From NCBI GenBank assembly GCA_050292445.1, contig JBNKLQ010000094.1:1-20022 (forward strand): 20,022 nt of DNA, given 5' to 3'. Positions 1 to 6,844 of the stretch are shown here, piece by piece. Under the pieces are notes generated by a model. It did no database searches, was not told the origin of the DNA, and worked only from the letters and a program-made list of their open reading frames with translations. Position 1 is the stretch's first letter; every line of letters begins with the position of its first letter. A program made the position numbers and the translations under genes. This DNA comes from Leptofilum sp050292445. Its GTDB lineage: Bacteria > Chloroflexota > Anaerolineae > Promineifilales > Promineifilaceae.

Positions 1-66
1 GTAGATCTTGCGGTTCTGTTCCGTGCCGAGCTTCTCAAGCTCCGCCATCGCCTGTTTGAGTGTCAT
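1..66 (-). CDS. DNA alkylation repair protein, N-terminal fragment (partial)
   Basis: The reverse strand reads ATG at 66-64 and stays open for 22 codons to the window edge, giving MTLKQAMAELEKLGTEQNRK followed by IY. This resembles the N-terminus of the HEAT-repeat DNA alkylation repair family (AlkD-like proteins, which often begin MTL-x5-AELEALG-x-E). Members bind alkylated DNA, and some excise damaged bases. Only the first helix is visible, so no catalytic residue can be checked. The gene is divergent from the membrane protein that starts near 220. No strong ribosome site is seen. The fragment is short; the family call rests on one recognisable segment. Confidence 0.55.
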   Translation of the reverse strand, partial: MTLKQAMAELEKLGTEQNRKIY

Positions 67-219
67 GGATCTGCATACCTGCAGTCACCGTGAATTATTG
101 GCCTCGGGCAGCCGCCGCGGTCACGCCTGGTCCGCGCCACCCTGCTGCTGCTGCATCAACTTTACCAACTTCGCCCGGCGAAGCGCACAGAGCCTGGCCT
201 GGGGCGCAAATTCTACTTA

Positions 220-1080
220 ATGGGGCTGAGCTATTTTCTGGTCGGGATCATTATTGGGACGGGCCTATGGTTAGGCTGGAATGACATTTTGAGAATTCAA
301 ACACCGGTTGAGGCGCATATTCATGCTAACAATTGGGGCTTGATGTCCCTGGTGTTTGCCGGCCTGCTGGTTGATTTGTATCCCAAGGTGATGAAACGGC
401 CGTTTGCCTGGCCTACCTCCATCAATAAAATCTTTTGGCTGATGAGCCTGGGCGCACTGGGCCTAGTGCTGGGGCCGTGGTTCAACTCCCTTTACTTCAC
501 TGTGCCAGGGCTGGTTCTGCACATGGCTGCCACCACCTGGCTGCTGCTGAACGTCATCAAACCAGTTTGGGGCGACCGAACTGCCTGGGCCAAACCGGGC
601 CTGTGGCACCTGACCACCGCTTATTTATGGCTCATTGCGCCGCTGCTGGTGGCCCCGCTGATCATTTTGCAAGTGCCGGGAATCCCTGGGACCACCATTG
701 AGCAAAATGCACCTCAGGCGCTCATTTATGGCTGGCTGCTGCTATTTGGTTCCGCCATTATTCTCTACTTTGCCCAACGGCAGTTCCAACCAGAAGCGGA
801 ACCACAGTTTGGTGGCAGTTGGCTCAGCCTGGGGCTGATTCATCTGGGCGGCATTAGCTTGTGGATAAGTATTTTTGTGGGGCCAAACGGCTTCTGGCAC
901 GGCTTGGCCTACGGTCTGTGGACGGTGGCCATCGTACCGATTGCCTGGCAGCTGTGGCGAATGATTCGCCCAGTTTTGGAAGATGAACGGCGAGAAACGG
1001 CCGTTGCCCCGGCGATTAGCTTTTCCCAAGTGCGACGCGCTTCAGAAGTGCGTCGCACCGGAATGGATAATGCTTATTGA
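220..1080 (+). CDS. Multi-pass membrane protein, heme-copper oxidase subunit I-like (function unassigned)
   Basis: This is a very hydrophobic 286-residue protein with roughly seven or eight membrane segments and a charged C-terminal tail. Near the N-terminus a TM helix is followed by EAHIHANNWGLMSLVFAGLL (His33 and His35). This H-x-H plus G pattern occurs in short relatives of cbb3-type cytochrome oxidase subunit I and NnrS-like proteins, where the histidines sit in a metal or heme region. The full oxidase core, with its CuB histidines, is not evident, so catalytic oxidase activity is not claimed. The start is uncertain. No Shine-Dalgarno precedes ATG 220, and the frame stays open upstream to 94 without ATG, GTG or TTG; the encoded residues just before the Met (GLGRKFYL) look protein-like. 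The last ~20 codons contain a dispersed palindrome (1030-1058). Its 3' end overlaps the convergent gene by 7 bp. Confidence 0.75.
   Translation: MGLSYFLVGIIIGTGLWLGWNDILRIQTPVEAHIHANNWGLMSLVFAGLLVDLYPKVMKRPFAWPTSINKIFWLMSLGALGLVLGPWFNSLYFTVPGLVLHMAATTWLLLNVIKPVWGDRTAWAKPGLWHLTTAYLWLIAPLLVAPLIILQVPGIPGTTIEQNAPQALIYGWLLLFGSAIILYFAQRQFQPEAEPQFGGSWLSLGLIHLGGISLWISIFVGPNGFWHGLAYGLWTVAIVPIAWQLWRMIRPVLEDERRETAVAPAISFSQVRRASEVRRTGMDNAY
1030..1058. repeat. Dispersed palindromic repeat, GTGCGACGC family, copy 1 (inside a CDS)
   Basis: The arms are GTGCGACGCGCTTC (1030-1043) and GAAGTGCGTCGCAC (1045-1058), 14 nt each with one mismatch and a 1-nt loop. The copy lies in frame within the C-terminal tail of the membrane protein and encodes most of VRRASEVRR. 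A related copy sits at 1835-1861, and a shorter one at 15346-15361 shares the ACGCACT/AGTGCGT core. Confidence 0.7.
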
Positions 1081-1589
1081 CTGATCAACACAATGTCTTG
1101 TACAGAATAGAGACGCTTGGTGATAAATGAAATATATTTGCCTGTAGGTGAAATAGTTGCTGTGCCGTCCATCAAGAGTATAGGGCGTGTATACGGCTCG
1201 TGTTTTTGGGGTCTTACACCCGTAGCTCGAACCATCTCCAGCAGTTGCCCATCAGGGTACGCATCTTCAGTCAGTTCTTCAGGGATTTTCTGGCTTAAAC
1301 TGTTTGTTCCGGCGGCGGGAGAATACACATACGTTTTAGGGAAACCTTTACACACACTCTGATAATAAAGACTATCGTCTTGATCCCAACCCAGAATTGT
1401 GTAAATGCAAGGCACTTCCTCTTTTAGATCTTGGAGGTTTTTGGTGAGGTTGCCAAAGTATGTTGTATCAGTCACATGATGGGTCTCGTACGAGTTAATA
1501 GCTTCAAGCGGAGGATTGTATGGAAATAAAAGAGGAGAAAGAGCAAAAAGCACGACTAAAAAGGTAATTAAAGCAACAGTTTTTTTCAT
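1074..1589 (-). CDS. Secreted hypothetical protein with signal peptide
   Basis: This is a 171-residue protein. Residues 1-22 (MKKTVALITFLVVLFALSPL) form a classical lysine-plus-hydrophobic export signal or membrane anchor. No lipobox cysteine follows. The remainder is soluble-looking and has two cysteines (VPCIY and SVCKG) that could form a disulfide outside the cell. The end, ISPTGKYISFITKRLYSVQD, resembles a single blade of a TolB/WD40-type beta-propeller (SPDGKYIAF pattern). One blade cannot make a propeller, so this is only a hint. A GGGAG sequence lies about 6 nt before the ATG and supports this start. The gene is convergent with the upstream membrane protein and shares 7 bp with it. I do not recognise a family and assign no function. 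Confidence 0.65.
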   Translation of the reverse strand: MKKTVALITFLVVLFALSPLLFPYNPPLEAINSYETHHVTDTTYFGNLTKNLQDLKEEVPCIYTILGWDQDDSLYYQSVCKGFPKTYVYSPAAGTNSLSQKIPEELTEDAYPDGQLLEMVRATGVRPQKHEPYTRPILLMDGTATISPTGKYISFITKRLYSVQDIVLISQ

Positions 1590-1791
1590 AATCCACTCCC
1601 GCTGGGGCGCTTGCCAAAGAAAGCGGAGACTTTCCTCAATTGGCCCCTACTATTATGCATAGCCTGTCAACACCACAAGCCACCAACATCCCCTCCTGGA
1701 TTTTGGCAGTCTCTATGCGCTCGATTGTACTTGAAAGTTGGGGGAACTGTATTTTGCGGAGGACAGTCGTAAAACAAATCGGGTAATCGTA

Positions 1792-1816
1792 GGGGCAGAT
1801 ACGGGAGGGCTGCCCC
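1792..1816. repeat. Short inverted repeat GGGGCAG...CTGCCCC
   Basis: Seven-nt arms, GGGGCAG (1792-1798) and CTGCCCC (1810-1816), flank 11 nt. It lies in the non-coding stretch between the secreted protein gene and the dhaM stop. It resembles the GTAGGGGCAG-type palindromes scattered in many environmental bacterial genomes; that comparison is from memory. No function is shown by the sequence. Confidence 0.45.
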
Positions 1817-1834
1817 CACCAGTTGTTTGCCCCA

Positions 1835-1861
1835 GGTGCGACACACTTCCAAAGTGCGTCG
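1835..1861. repeat. Dispersed palindromic repeat, GTGCGACGC family, copy 2
   Basis: GGTGCGACACACTT (1835-1848) faces AAGTGCGTCG (1852-1861), an imperfect hairpin closely matching copy 1 at 1030-1058. It sits 15 nt beyond the dhaM stop codon in the direction of dhaM transcription. It could act as a 3' hairpin for that mRNA, but no T-tract follows, so it is not called a terminator. Confidence 0.6.
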
Positions 1862-1875
1862 TTCCCCCCTCTTCT

Positions 1876-4404
1876 CTACTTCTTCGCTGCTTCCAAATGG
1901 TCCTGAACGGCCGTTACCGAATCCAACCCCAACACCTCAGCCGCCAACGCTTGGGCCTCGAGCAGCGACCAGCTGCGCAGCACCGCTTTGACAGCGGGCA
2001 CGGATGGTGCCGCCATGCTCAGCTCGCTCAGGCCTAATCCCAGCAGCAGCGGCGTGGCCAGGGCATTGCCCGCCAGCTCGCCACACATCCCCACCCAAAT
2101 ACCTGCTTTTTCGGCGGCAACGGCCGTTTGCTGGATCATGCGCAAGACGGCCGGTTGGAACGCCTGGGCCAGTTCAGCCACGTTGGCATTGCCCCGGTCG
2201 GCGGCCATCACGTACTGAGTCAAATCGTTGGTGCCGATGCTGAAAAAGTCCACCTCGGCCGCCAGCAAATCAGCCACGGCCACCGCCGACGGCAGTTCAA
2301 TCATGATGCCAACGGAGAGATCGGGGTCAAACGGCCGTCCTTCGGCCTGGAGTTGTTCGCGAGCGGTTTGCAGCATTGCTTTGGCCCGGCGCAGCTCCGT
2401 CAGCGTGCCAATCATGGGGAACATCAACTTGACGTTGGCCGGACTGCCATCTTCCAACACGCTGGCTTGTAAAATGGCGCGCAGCTGTGGCATAAAAATT
2501 TCTGGCTTGTCCAGGCAAAAACGAATGCCCCGCCAGCCCAAAAACGGGTTGTCTTCCTGGCCTAAATCCAGATATGGCAGCGGCTTATCGCCCCCCACAT
2601 CCAGCGTGCGAATGATGAGCGGCCGATTCAGGTTTCCCTGGGTGCCCAATCCCGCTACCACCTGCCGATACGCGGCCAACTGCTCTTCTTCGCTCGGCGC
2701 TTCGGCGCGGTCCAAAAACAAAAATTCGGTGCGGAAAAGACCCACCGCTTCAGCGCCATAGCTCAAAGCAACGTTCACATCGCTGGGGCCACCGATGTTA
2801 GCAGCCACCTCTATGCGAAGGTCATCGGCGGTACGCGCCGGAGCCTGGCTGGCCTCTTTGGCTGCCTGCTGTGCCGACTGCCAAGCCTCTCTTGCTGCTT
2901 GCAGTTTTACCGTTTGTTCATCGTCAGGGTTTAGCCAGAGCTGTCCGGTACGGCCGTCCATGCCCAAAATCGCGCCATCTTCAATCTTAGCCAGCTGATT
3001 GCCTACGCCCACCACGGCCGGAATGCCCAAAGCGCGCGCTAAAATGGCGCTGTGCGCCGTCGTGCCGCCCAGTTCAGTACAGATGCCCAGCACTTGTTTG
3101 GGGTTTAGCTGGGCTGTGTCTGACGGGGTCAAATCGACCGCAACTAAAATGTACGGCCGTTCCGCTTGCAAGGCTGGCAGCTCTGCGCCCAACAAATGGC
3201 GCAGCACTCGGTGGCCCACGTCGCGCACATCAACCGCCCGCGTCTGAAAATAAGGATCGTCCAAATTTTGGAAGGAAACGGCCGTTTCTTCCACGGCATC
3301 GGCCCAGGCCGCTTCGGCATTAATTTTGTCTTGTTCCAGCTGGTTTTTCACGGCCGTTTGCAAATCCGGGTCCTGGATAATAAGCTGATGGGCTTCAAAA
3401 ATAGCGGCTTCTTGCGCCCCAACTTGCTGCTCAGTTTGTTTTTGCAAGGTTTCCAGTTCGGTGACGGCGGTTTGCACGGCCGTTTGCAGCCGCTGCCACT
3501 CGGCACCACTGTCCTTGTCTGTTTCTCGGGGAATGGCTGGCAGTTTAGGACGGTACTGCAACACCGGGCCAAGGACGATTCCTGGCGAGGCAGCCAAGCC
3601 ATGCACGCCCTCGGCTTCAACGGCCAGGGTAACAGCCGATTCCACAGGTTTGGGCCCTTGCTCAACTTCAGCTTCGCCAAAATTTTCGGCGGCCAGCTGC
3701 TGAATGGCTGCCAACGCAACCGCACTGTCTGGGCCAACGGCCGTAACCGTAATCGTCTCCCCCTGGCGGACGGCCAGCGTGGCGACCTGGTTGATGCTTT
3801 TGGCATTGGCCGTAGCCTGCCCTTTTTGTATACTGACATCTGCCTGAAACTGGTTGGCGGTGCGCACAAAATTAGCCGCTGGTCGGGCGTGCAACCCCAT
3901 CTTATTATGCACTTCCAGGCTTATTTTCTGGCTTTGGTCGGCTGTTAGGCGAGGTGCAGGCGAAGCGGTTTTGTTTGTGTCTCCTGCGGGCGCAGCCAGA
4001 TTTAATTGTTCTGCCTTCACCGCCAGCGCCCCCTCCGCCTCGATCAATACCTGAGCCAGGCTTCCACCCACCATCGACTGCACCGCCGCTGCCATTGTGC
4101 CTTCGACCAAAGGTGCCGCGCACAGCTTTACGTTTGCCTGCTGCGCTTCTGGCAAAAATTCCAGGGCCATTTCGGCGCTCAGCAAAGCACTGCCTAAATC
4201 CATCAGAACCAGCACGCCATCTTCGCTATAGACTGACTCGATGGCCGCCAGCACCTTCATCGGATCGGTGCCAATTGGCTGTTCATCATCATCCATGCCG
4301 CCAGCAATAGCCAGAGGCACCTGCCCCTGCACCATCTGATCAGCTAATTGACGAACACCCTCGGCCAAGATGGCACTATGAGAAACAACAACAATACCTA
4401 CCAT
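1876..4404 (-). CDS. dhaM: DhaM-HPr-Enzyme I fusion: phosphoryl donor of dihydroxyacetone kinase
   Basis: This 842-residue cytosolic protein passes phosphate from PEP to the DHA kinase subunits DhaL/DhaK. There are three domains. The IIA-type DhaM domain (about 1-135) has active His9 in VGIVVVSHS. HPr (about 160-245) has His172 in GLHARPAA and a Ser203 (KSI) in the HPr regulatory-serine position. A complete Enzyme I (about 265-842) has phospho-His451 in GGTTAHSAI, then Arg558 (GLFRTEF), Arg599 (IIRTLDVGGDKP), Glu703 (IELPSA) and Cys774 (VGMCGELAGN). E. coli DhaM is 472 residues and, from memory, stops after the N-terminal Enzyme I domain; here the PEP-binding half is intact. ATG 4404 is preferred over an in-frame GTG at 4413 because it puts the histidine at position 9 as in known DhaM and the family begins MVxIVxVSHS. 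It is last in the dha/glp cluster, behind the glpK terminator. Confidence 0.93.
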   Translation of the reverse strand: MVGIVVVSHSAILAEGVRQLADQMVQGQVPLAIAGGMDDDEQPIGTDPMKVLAAIESVYSEDGVLVLMDLGSALLSAEMALEFLPEAQQANVKLCAAPLVEGTMAAAVQSMVGGSLAQVLIEAEGALAVKAEQLNLAAPAGDTNKTASPAPRLTADQSQKISLEVHNKMGLHARPAANFVRTANQFQADVSIQKGQATANAKSINQVATLAVRQGETITVTAVGPDSAVALAAIQQLAAENFGEAEVEQGPKPVESAVTLAVEAEGVHGLAASPGIVLGPVLQYRPKLPAIPRETDKDSGAEWQRLQTAVQTAVTELETLQKQTEQQVGAQEAAIFEAHQLIIQDPDLQTAVKNQLEQDKINAEAAWADAVEETAVSFQNLDDPYFQTRAVDVRDVGHRVLRHLLGAELPALQAERPYILVAVDLTPSDTAQLNPKQVLGICTELGGTTAHSAILARALGIPAVVGVGNQLAKIEDGAILGMDGRTGQLWLNPDDEQTVKLQAAREAWQSAQQAAKEASQAPARTADDLRIEVAANIGGPSDVNVALSYGAEAVGLFRTEFLFLDRAEAPSEEEQLAAYRQVVAGLGTQGNLNRPLIIRTLDVGGDKPLPYLDLGQEDNPFLGWRGIRFCLDKPEIFMPQLRAILQASVLEDGSPANVKLMFPMIGTLTELRRAKAMLQTAREQLQAEGRPFDPDLSVGIMIELPSAVAVADLLAAEVDFFSIGTNDLTQYVMAADRGNANVAELAQAFQPAVLRMIQQTAVAAEKAGIWVGMCGELAGNALATPLLLGLGLSELSMAAPSVPAVKAVLRSWSLLEAQALAAEVLGLDSVTAVQDHLEAAKK

Positions 4405-4430
4405 ACCCTCCACCCACCATTATGGAGTAC

Positions 4431-4469
4431 AAAAAAGGTTCCCAACGGCCGAAACGGCCGTTGGGAACC
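4431..4469 (-). terminator. Intrinsic terminator downstream of glpK
   Basis: Perfect 15-nt arms at 4437-4451 and 4455-4469 (GGTTCCCAACGGCCG and its complement) enclose a 3-nt loop. On the minus strand the stem is followed by TTTTTT (4436-4431). It lies between the glpK stop (4493) and the dhaM start (4404). The stem is built around the ACGGCCGT palindrome that recurs across the window. It should end glpK transcripts or limit read-through into dhaM. Confidence 0.9.
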
Positions 4470-4492
4470 TTTCAGTTCAAAAACAAATCAGA

Positions 4493-5998
4493 TTACTCGA
4501 CCCAGTCAAAGGTACGGGTAACAGCCTTCTTCCACATTGAAAACAGTTCCGTGCTGGCGTTGCTGTCCTTGCTGGGTTCCCAGGTTTTATCAACACCCCA
4601 GTTCTGCCGCATTTCGTCCGTGTTCTTCCAGAAGCCAACGGCCAAACCAGCCGCATAGGCAGCACCTAACGCAGTCGTTTCTGCCACCTTGGGCCGGATC
4701 ACCGGAACGCCCAATACATCCGCCTGGAACTGCATCAGCAGATTATTGAACACCATACCGCCATCTACCTTCAAAGCAGTCAAATCCACCCCAGAGTCCG
4801 CATTCATTGCATCCAAAACCTCGCGGGTTTGGTAAGCAGTGGCTTCTAGCGTGGCGCGGCCAAAGTGGCCCCGATTCACGTAGCGGGTCAACCCGGCAAT
4901 AACACCACGGGCGCTGTCTTTCCAGTAAGGGGCATACAAACCAGAGAAGGCGGGGACAAAGTAGATGCCACCATTATCCTCCACTGTCTTGGCCAGATCC
5001 TCTACCTCAGGAGCAGACTTGATCATCTTCAAGTTATCGCGCAGCCACTGCACCAACGCACCGGTAATGGCAATGGAGCCTTCCAAGGCGTAAACGGCGG
5101 GTTGATCGCCAAACTTGTAGCACAGGGTCGTGAGCAACCCGTTGTTCGACGGTACTGGCTCTTCGCCCGTGTTCAAAATCATGAAACAGCCGGTGCCGTA
5201 GGTGTTTTTTGCTTCACCAGGGCTAAAGCAAGCTTGCCCCACCGTGGCAGCTTGTTGATCACCCAGGTCACCAGCAACCGGAATGCGCCCACCAAAGGGG
5301 CCATCGTCCAGCGTATAGCCATAAACCTCAGATGAGGATTTGATTTGGGGCAGCATGCTCATCGGGATGCCCATTGCCTTAGCAATGTCTTGATTCCAGC
5401 TCAACGTATCCAAGTTCATGAGCATGGTGCGGGAAGCATTGGTAACGTCAGTTACATGAGCACCACCATTTACACCACCGGTCAAATTCCAAATAAGCCA
5501 GGTGTCGATATTACCGAATAGCGCATCGCCAGCGTCGGCGGCAGCACGAATTTCTGGCACGTTATCCAGCAGCCATTTTACCTTGAGGCCCGAGAAGTAT
5601 GTGGCCAGCGGCAGGCCTACCTGAGGACGGAAGCGATCTTGTCCGCCGTCTTTGGCCATTTCGGCCACAATACGGTCGTTACGGGTATCCATCCAAACAA
5701 CAGCGTTGTGGTATGGCTTACCACTGTTTTTGTCCCAAACGACGGTGGTTTCGCGCTGGTTGGTAATACCAACGGCCGCCAAATCAGCGGAGGTGATACC
5801 AGCCCGCTCCATGGCACCTTTCACAACATCCTGCGTACGCGCCCAAATTTCCATTGGGTCGTGTTCCACCCAGCCTGGCTTGGGGAAGATCTGCTCATGC
5901 TCCATCTGATGAACAGCGACGGATTCACCACTGTGGTTAAAAATCATGCAACGGGTACTGGTTGTACCCTGGTCAATTGCTGCAACATATTTTGACAT
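4493..5998 (-). CDS. glpK: Glycerol kinase
   Basis: This 501-residue, full-length FGGY-family kinase makes sn-glycerol-3-phosphate from glycerol and ATP in the cytosol. Visible motifs are the N-terminal phosphate loop IDQGTTSTR, the substrate region GITNQRETTVVWD and WMDTRND, the hinge GDLGDQQAATVGQ, the ATP-side YGTGCFMILNTG, and a late LKVDGGMVFNNLLMQ. The loop VYGYTLDDGPFGGRIPVAG keeps the Gly and Arg that bind fructose-1,6-bisphosphate in E. coli GlpK. It lacks the His that HPr phosphorylates in Gram-positive enzymes. The start is well supported by GGAAGGAG about 6 nt upstream of the ATG. It lies between dhaL (107-bp gap) and dhaM, with its own terminator, and supplies GlpD (13226-14956). 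Confidence 0.96.
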   Translation of the reverse strand: MSKYVAAIDQGTTSTRCMIFNHSGESVAVHQMEHEQIFPKPGWVEHDPMEIWARTQDVVKGAMERAGITSADLAAVGITNQRETTVVWDKNSGKPYHNAVVWMDTRNDRIVAEMAKDGGQDRFRPQVGLPLATYFSGLKVKWLLDNVPEIRAAADAGDALFGNIDTWLIWNLTGGVNGGAHVTDVTNASRTMLMNLDTLSWNQDIAKAMGIPMSMLPQIKSSSEVYGYTLDDGPFGGRIPVAGDLGDQQAATVGQACFSPGEAKNTYGTGCFMILNTGEEPVPSNNGLLTTLCYKFGDQPAVYALEGSIAITGALVQWLRDNLKMIKSAPEVEDLAKTVEDNGGIYFVPAFSGLYAPYWKDSARGVIAGLTRYVNRGHFGRATLEATAYQTREVLDAMNADSGVDLTALKVDGGMVFNNLLMQFQADVLGVPVIRPKVAETTALGAAYAAGLAVGFWKNTDEMRQNWGVDKTWEPSKDSNASTELFSMWKKAVTRTFDWVE

Positions 5999-6032
5999 TA
6001 TTACTCCTTCCTAAGAAGATAATCCGCAGAGG

Positions 6033-6096
6033 GCGCAGTATGCGCTTGCAGATTACACAGATTGTGCTGAAACTTTGCAGTAGACCTGATAGGTCT
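6033..6096. repeat. Small inverted repeats in the dhaL-glpK gap
   Basis: AGACCT (6082-6087) and AGGTCT (6091-6096) form a perfect 6-bp hairpin with a GAT loop just past the dhaL stop. GCGCA (6033-6037) and TGCGC (6041-6045) form a second, smaller one. The segment GCAGATTACACAGATT between them is low-complexity. No T-tract follows either hairpin, so termination is not claimed. Confidence 0.5.
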
Positions 6097-6105
6097 CTCT
6101 TCGTG

Positions 6106-6735
6106 TTATTCTTTAACGGTTTCTAGCAGGGCATTTAGTATCAGGTAGGATGATGTGGCACCCGGATCCTGGTGGCCAATGCTGCGTTCACCCAAATAAC
6201 TTGCCCTACCTTTGCGGGCCTGGAGGGGAATTGTGTTTTTCATACCTTGTTCGGCGGCGGAAACGGCCGTTTCTAATACCTCAACCGTTCCCTTTCCAGC
6301 AGACAACGCCGTTTGCATCGCTTCCAGAGCTGGTGCCCAAGCATCATACATTGTTTTGTCTTCAAGATTGGGGCGACCCCGTTGCAGAACACCTTCAACA
6401 CCAGCCTGAAGCAGCTTAAACAAATCGTCGTCGTTTAACTCTTCTTTAGCAGCCATCGCCATACCGCTGCGCATAAAAAACGTACCGTACAGCGGTCCAC
6501 TGGCACCACCAACACTAGAGATAAGCGTCATCCCGGTGGTTTTCAGAATATTGCCAATGTCTTTGTCAGCGACCGTTGGCAATTTCTCCATCACCTTCTT
6601 GAAGCCTCGATCCATGTTGGTGCCATGATCAGCATCCCCGATGGCGGAATCCAGGTCAGTAAGGTAACTTTTGTTTTCTTTCAAAACGGCCGCTGTCTTT
6701 TCAAGCCACCGCACGATTTGGTCTTTGGTTATCAT
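6106..6735 (-). CDS. dhaL: Dihydroxyacetone kinase ADP-binding subunit DhaL
   Basis: This protein has 209 residues, the usual DhaL length (E. coli about 210). DhaL carries a permanently bound ADP/Mg that is phosphorylated in place by DhaM and then donates phosphate to DHA bound on DhaK. The Mg-binding aspartate cluster is intact in LDSAIGDADHGTNMDRGF (residues ~28-45). GGASGPLYGTFF and the C-terminal GRASYLGERSIGHQDPGATS are typical of the nucleotide-capping loops. In E. coli DhaL-ADP also activates DhaR, so it likely reports phosphorelay state to the regulator at 9368-11362. An AAGGAG sits 11 nt before the ATG, a longer than usual spacing shared with dhaK. It follows dhaK after a 109-bp gap filled by repeats. 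Confidence 0.95.
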   Translation of the reverse strand: MITKDQIVRWLEKTAAVLKENKSYLTDLDSAIGDADHGTNMDRGFKKVMEKLPTVADKDIGNILKTTGMTLISSVGGASGPLYGTFFMRSGMAMAAKEELNDDDLFKLLQAGVEGVLQRGRPNLEDKTMYDAWAPALEAMQTALSAGKGTVEVLETAVSAAEQGMKNTIPLQARKGRASYLGERSIGHQDPGATSSYLILNALLETVKE

Positions 6736-6765
6736 AAAAAGACCCGCTCCTTCTGTTTCAGTAAA

Positions 6766-6841
6766 CAGTATTCAGTTAATCAGTAACCAGTTTGTTTTTA
6801 AATCCTAAACTGATTACTGATTACTGGCGATCTGATTACTG
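6766..6841. repeat. CAGTAATCAGT-type repeat cluster between dhaK and dhaL
   Basis: Variants of CAGTAATCAGT occur several times in both orientations. The best-paired arms are CAGTAACCAGTTT (6781-6793) and AAACTGATTACTG (6807-6819), 13 nt with one mismatch around a 13-nt A/T-rich loop. It occupies most of the gap between two genes expected to be co-transcribed, so an mRNA hairpin would form between the dhaK and dhaL reading frames. Processing or partial termination is possible but not shown. Confidence 0.55.
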
Positions 6842-6844
6842 TGA

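Noticed and set aside
65..220. Overlapping plus-strand frames at 8-220 and 60-284
   Set aside because: They have cysteine- and proline-rich unstructured translations, overlap the antisense start of the alkylation repair gene and the real membrane protein, and lack ribosome sites.
3166..3948. Long plus-strand open frame (260 codons) opposite dhaM
   Set aside because: It lies wholly antisense to the HPr and Enzyme I coding sequence, whose catalytic motifs are intact. Its translation has no recognisable family pattern and no ribosome site. It is explained by codon bias.
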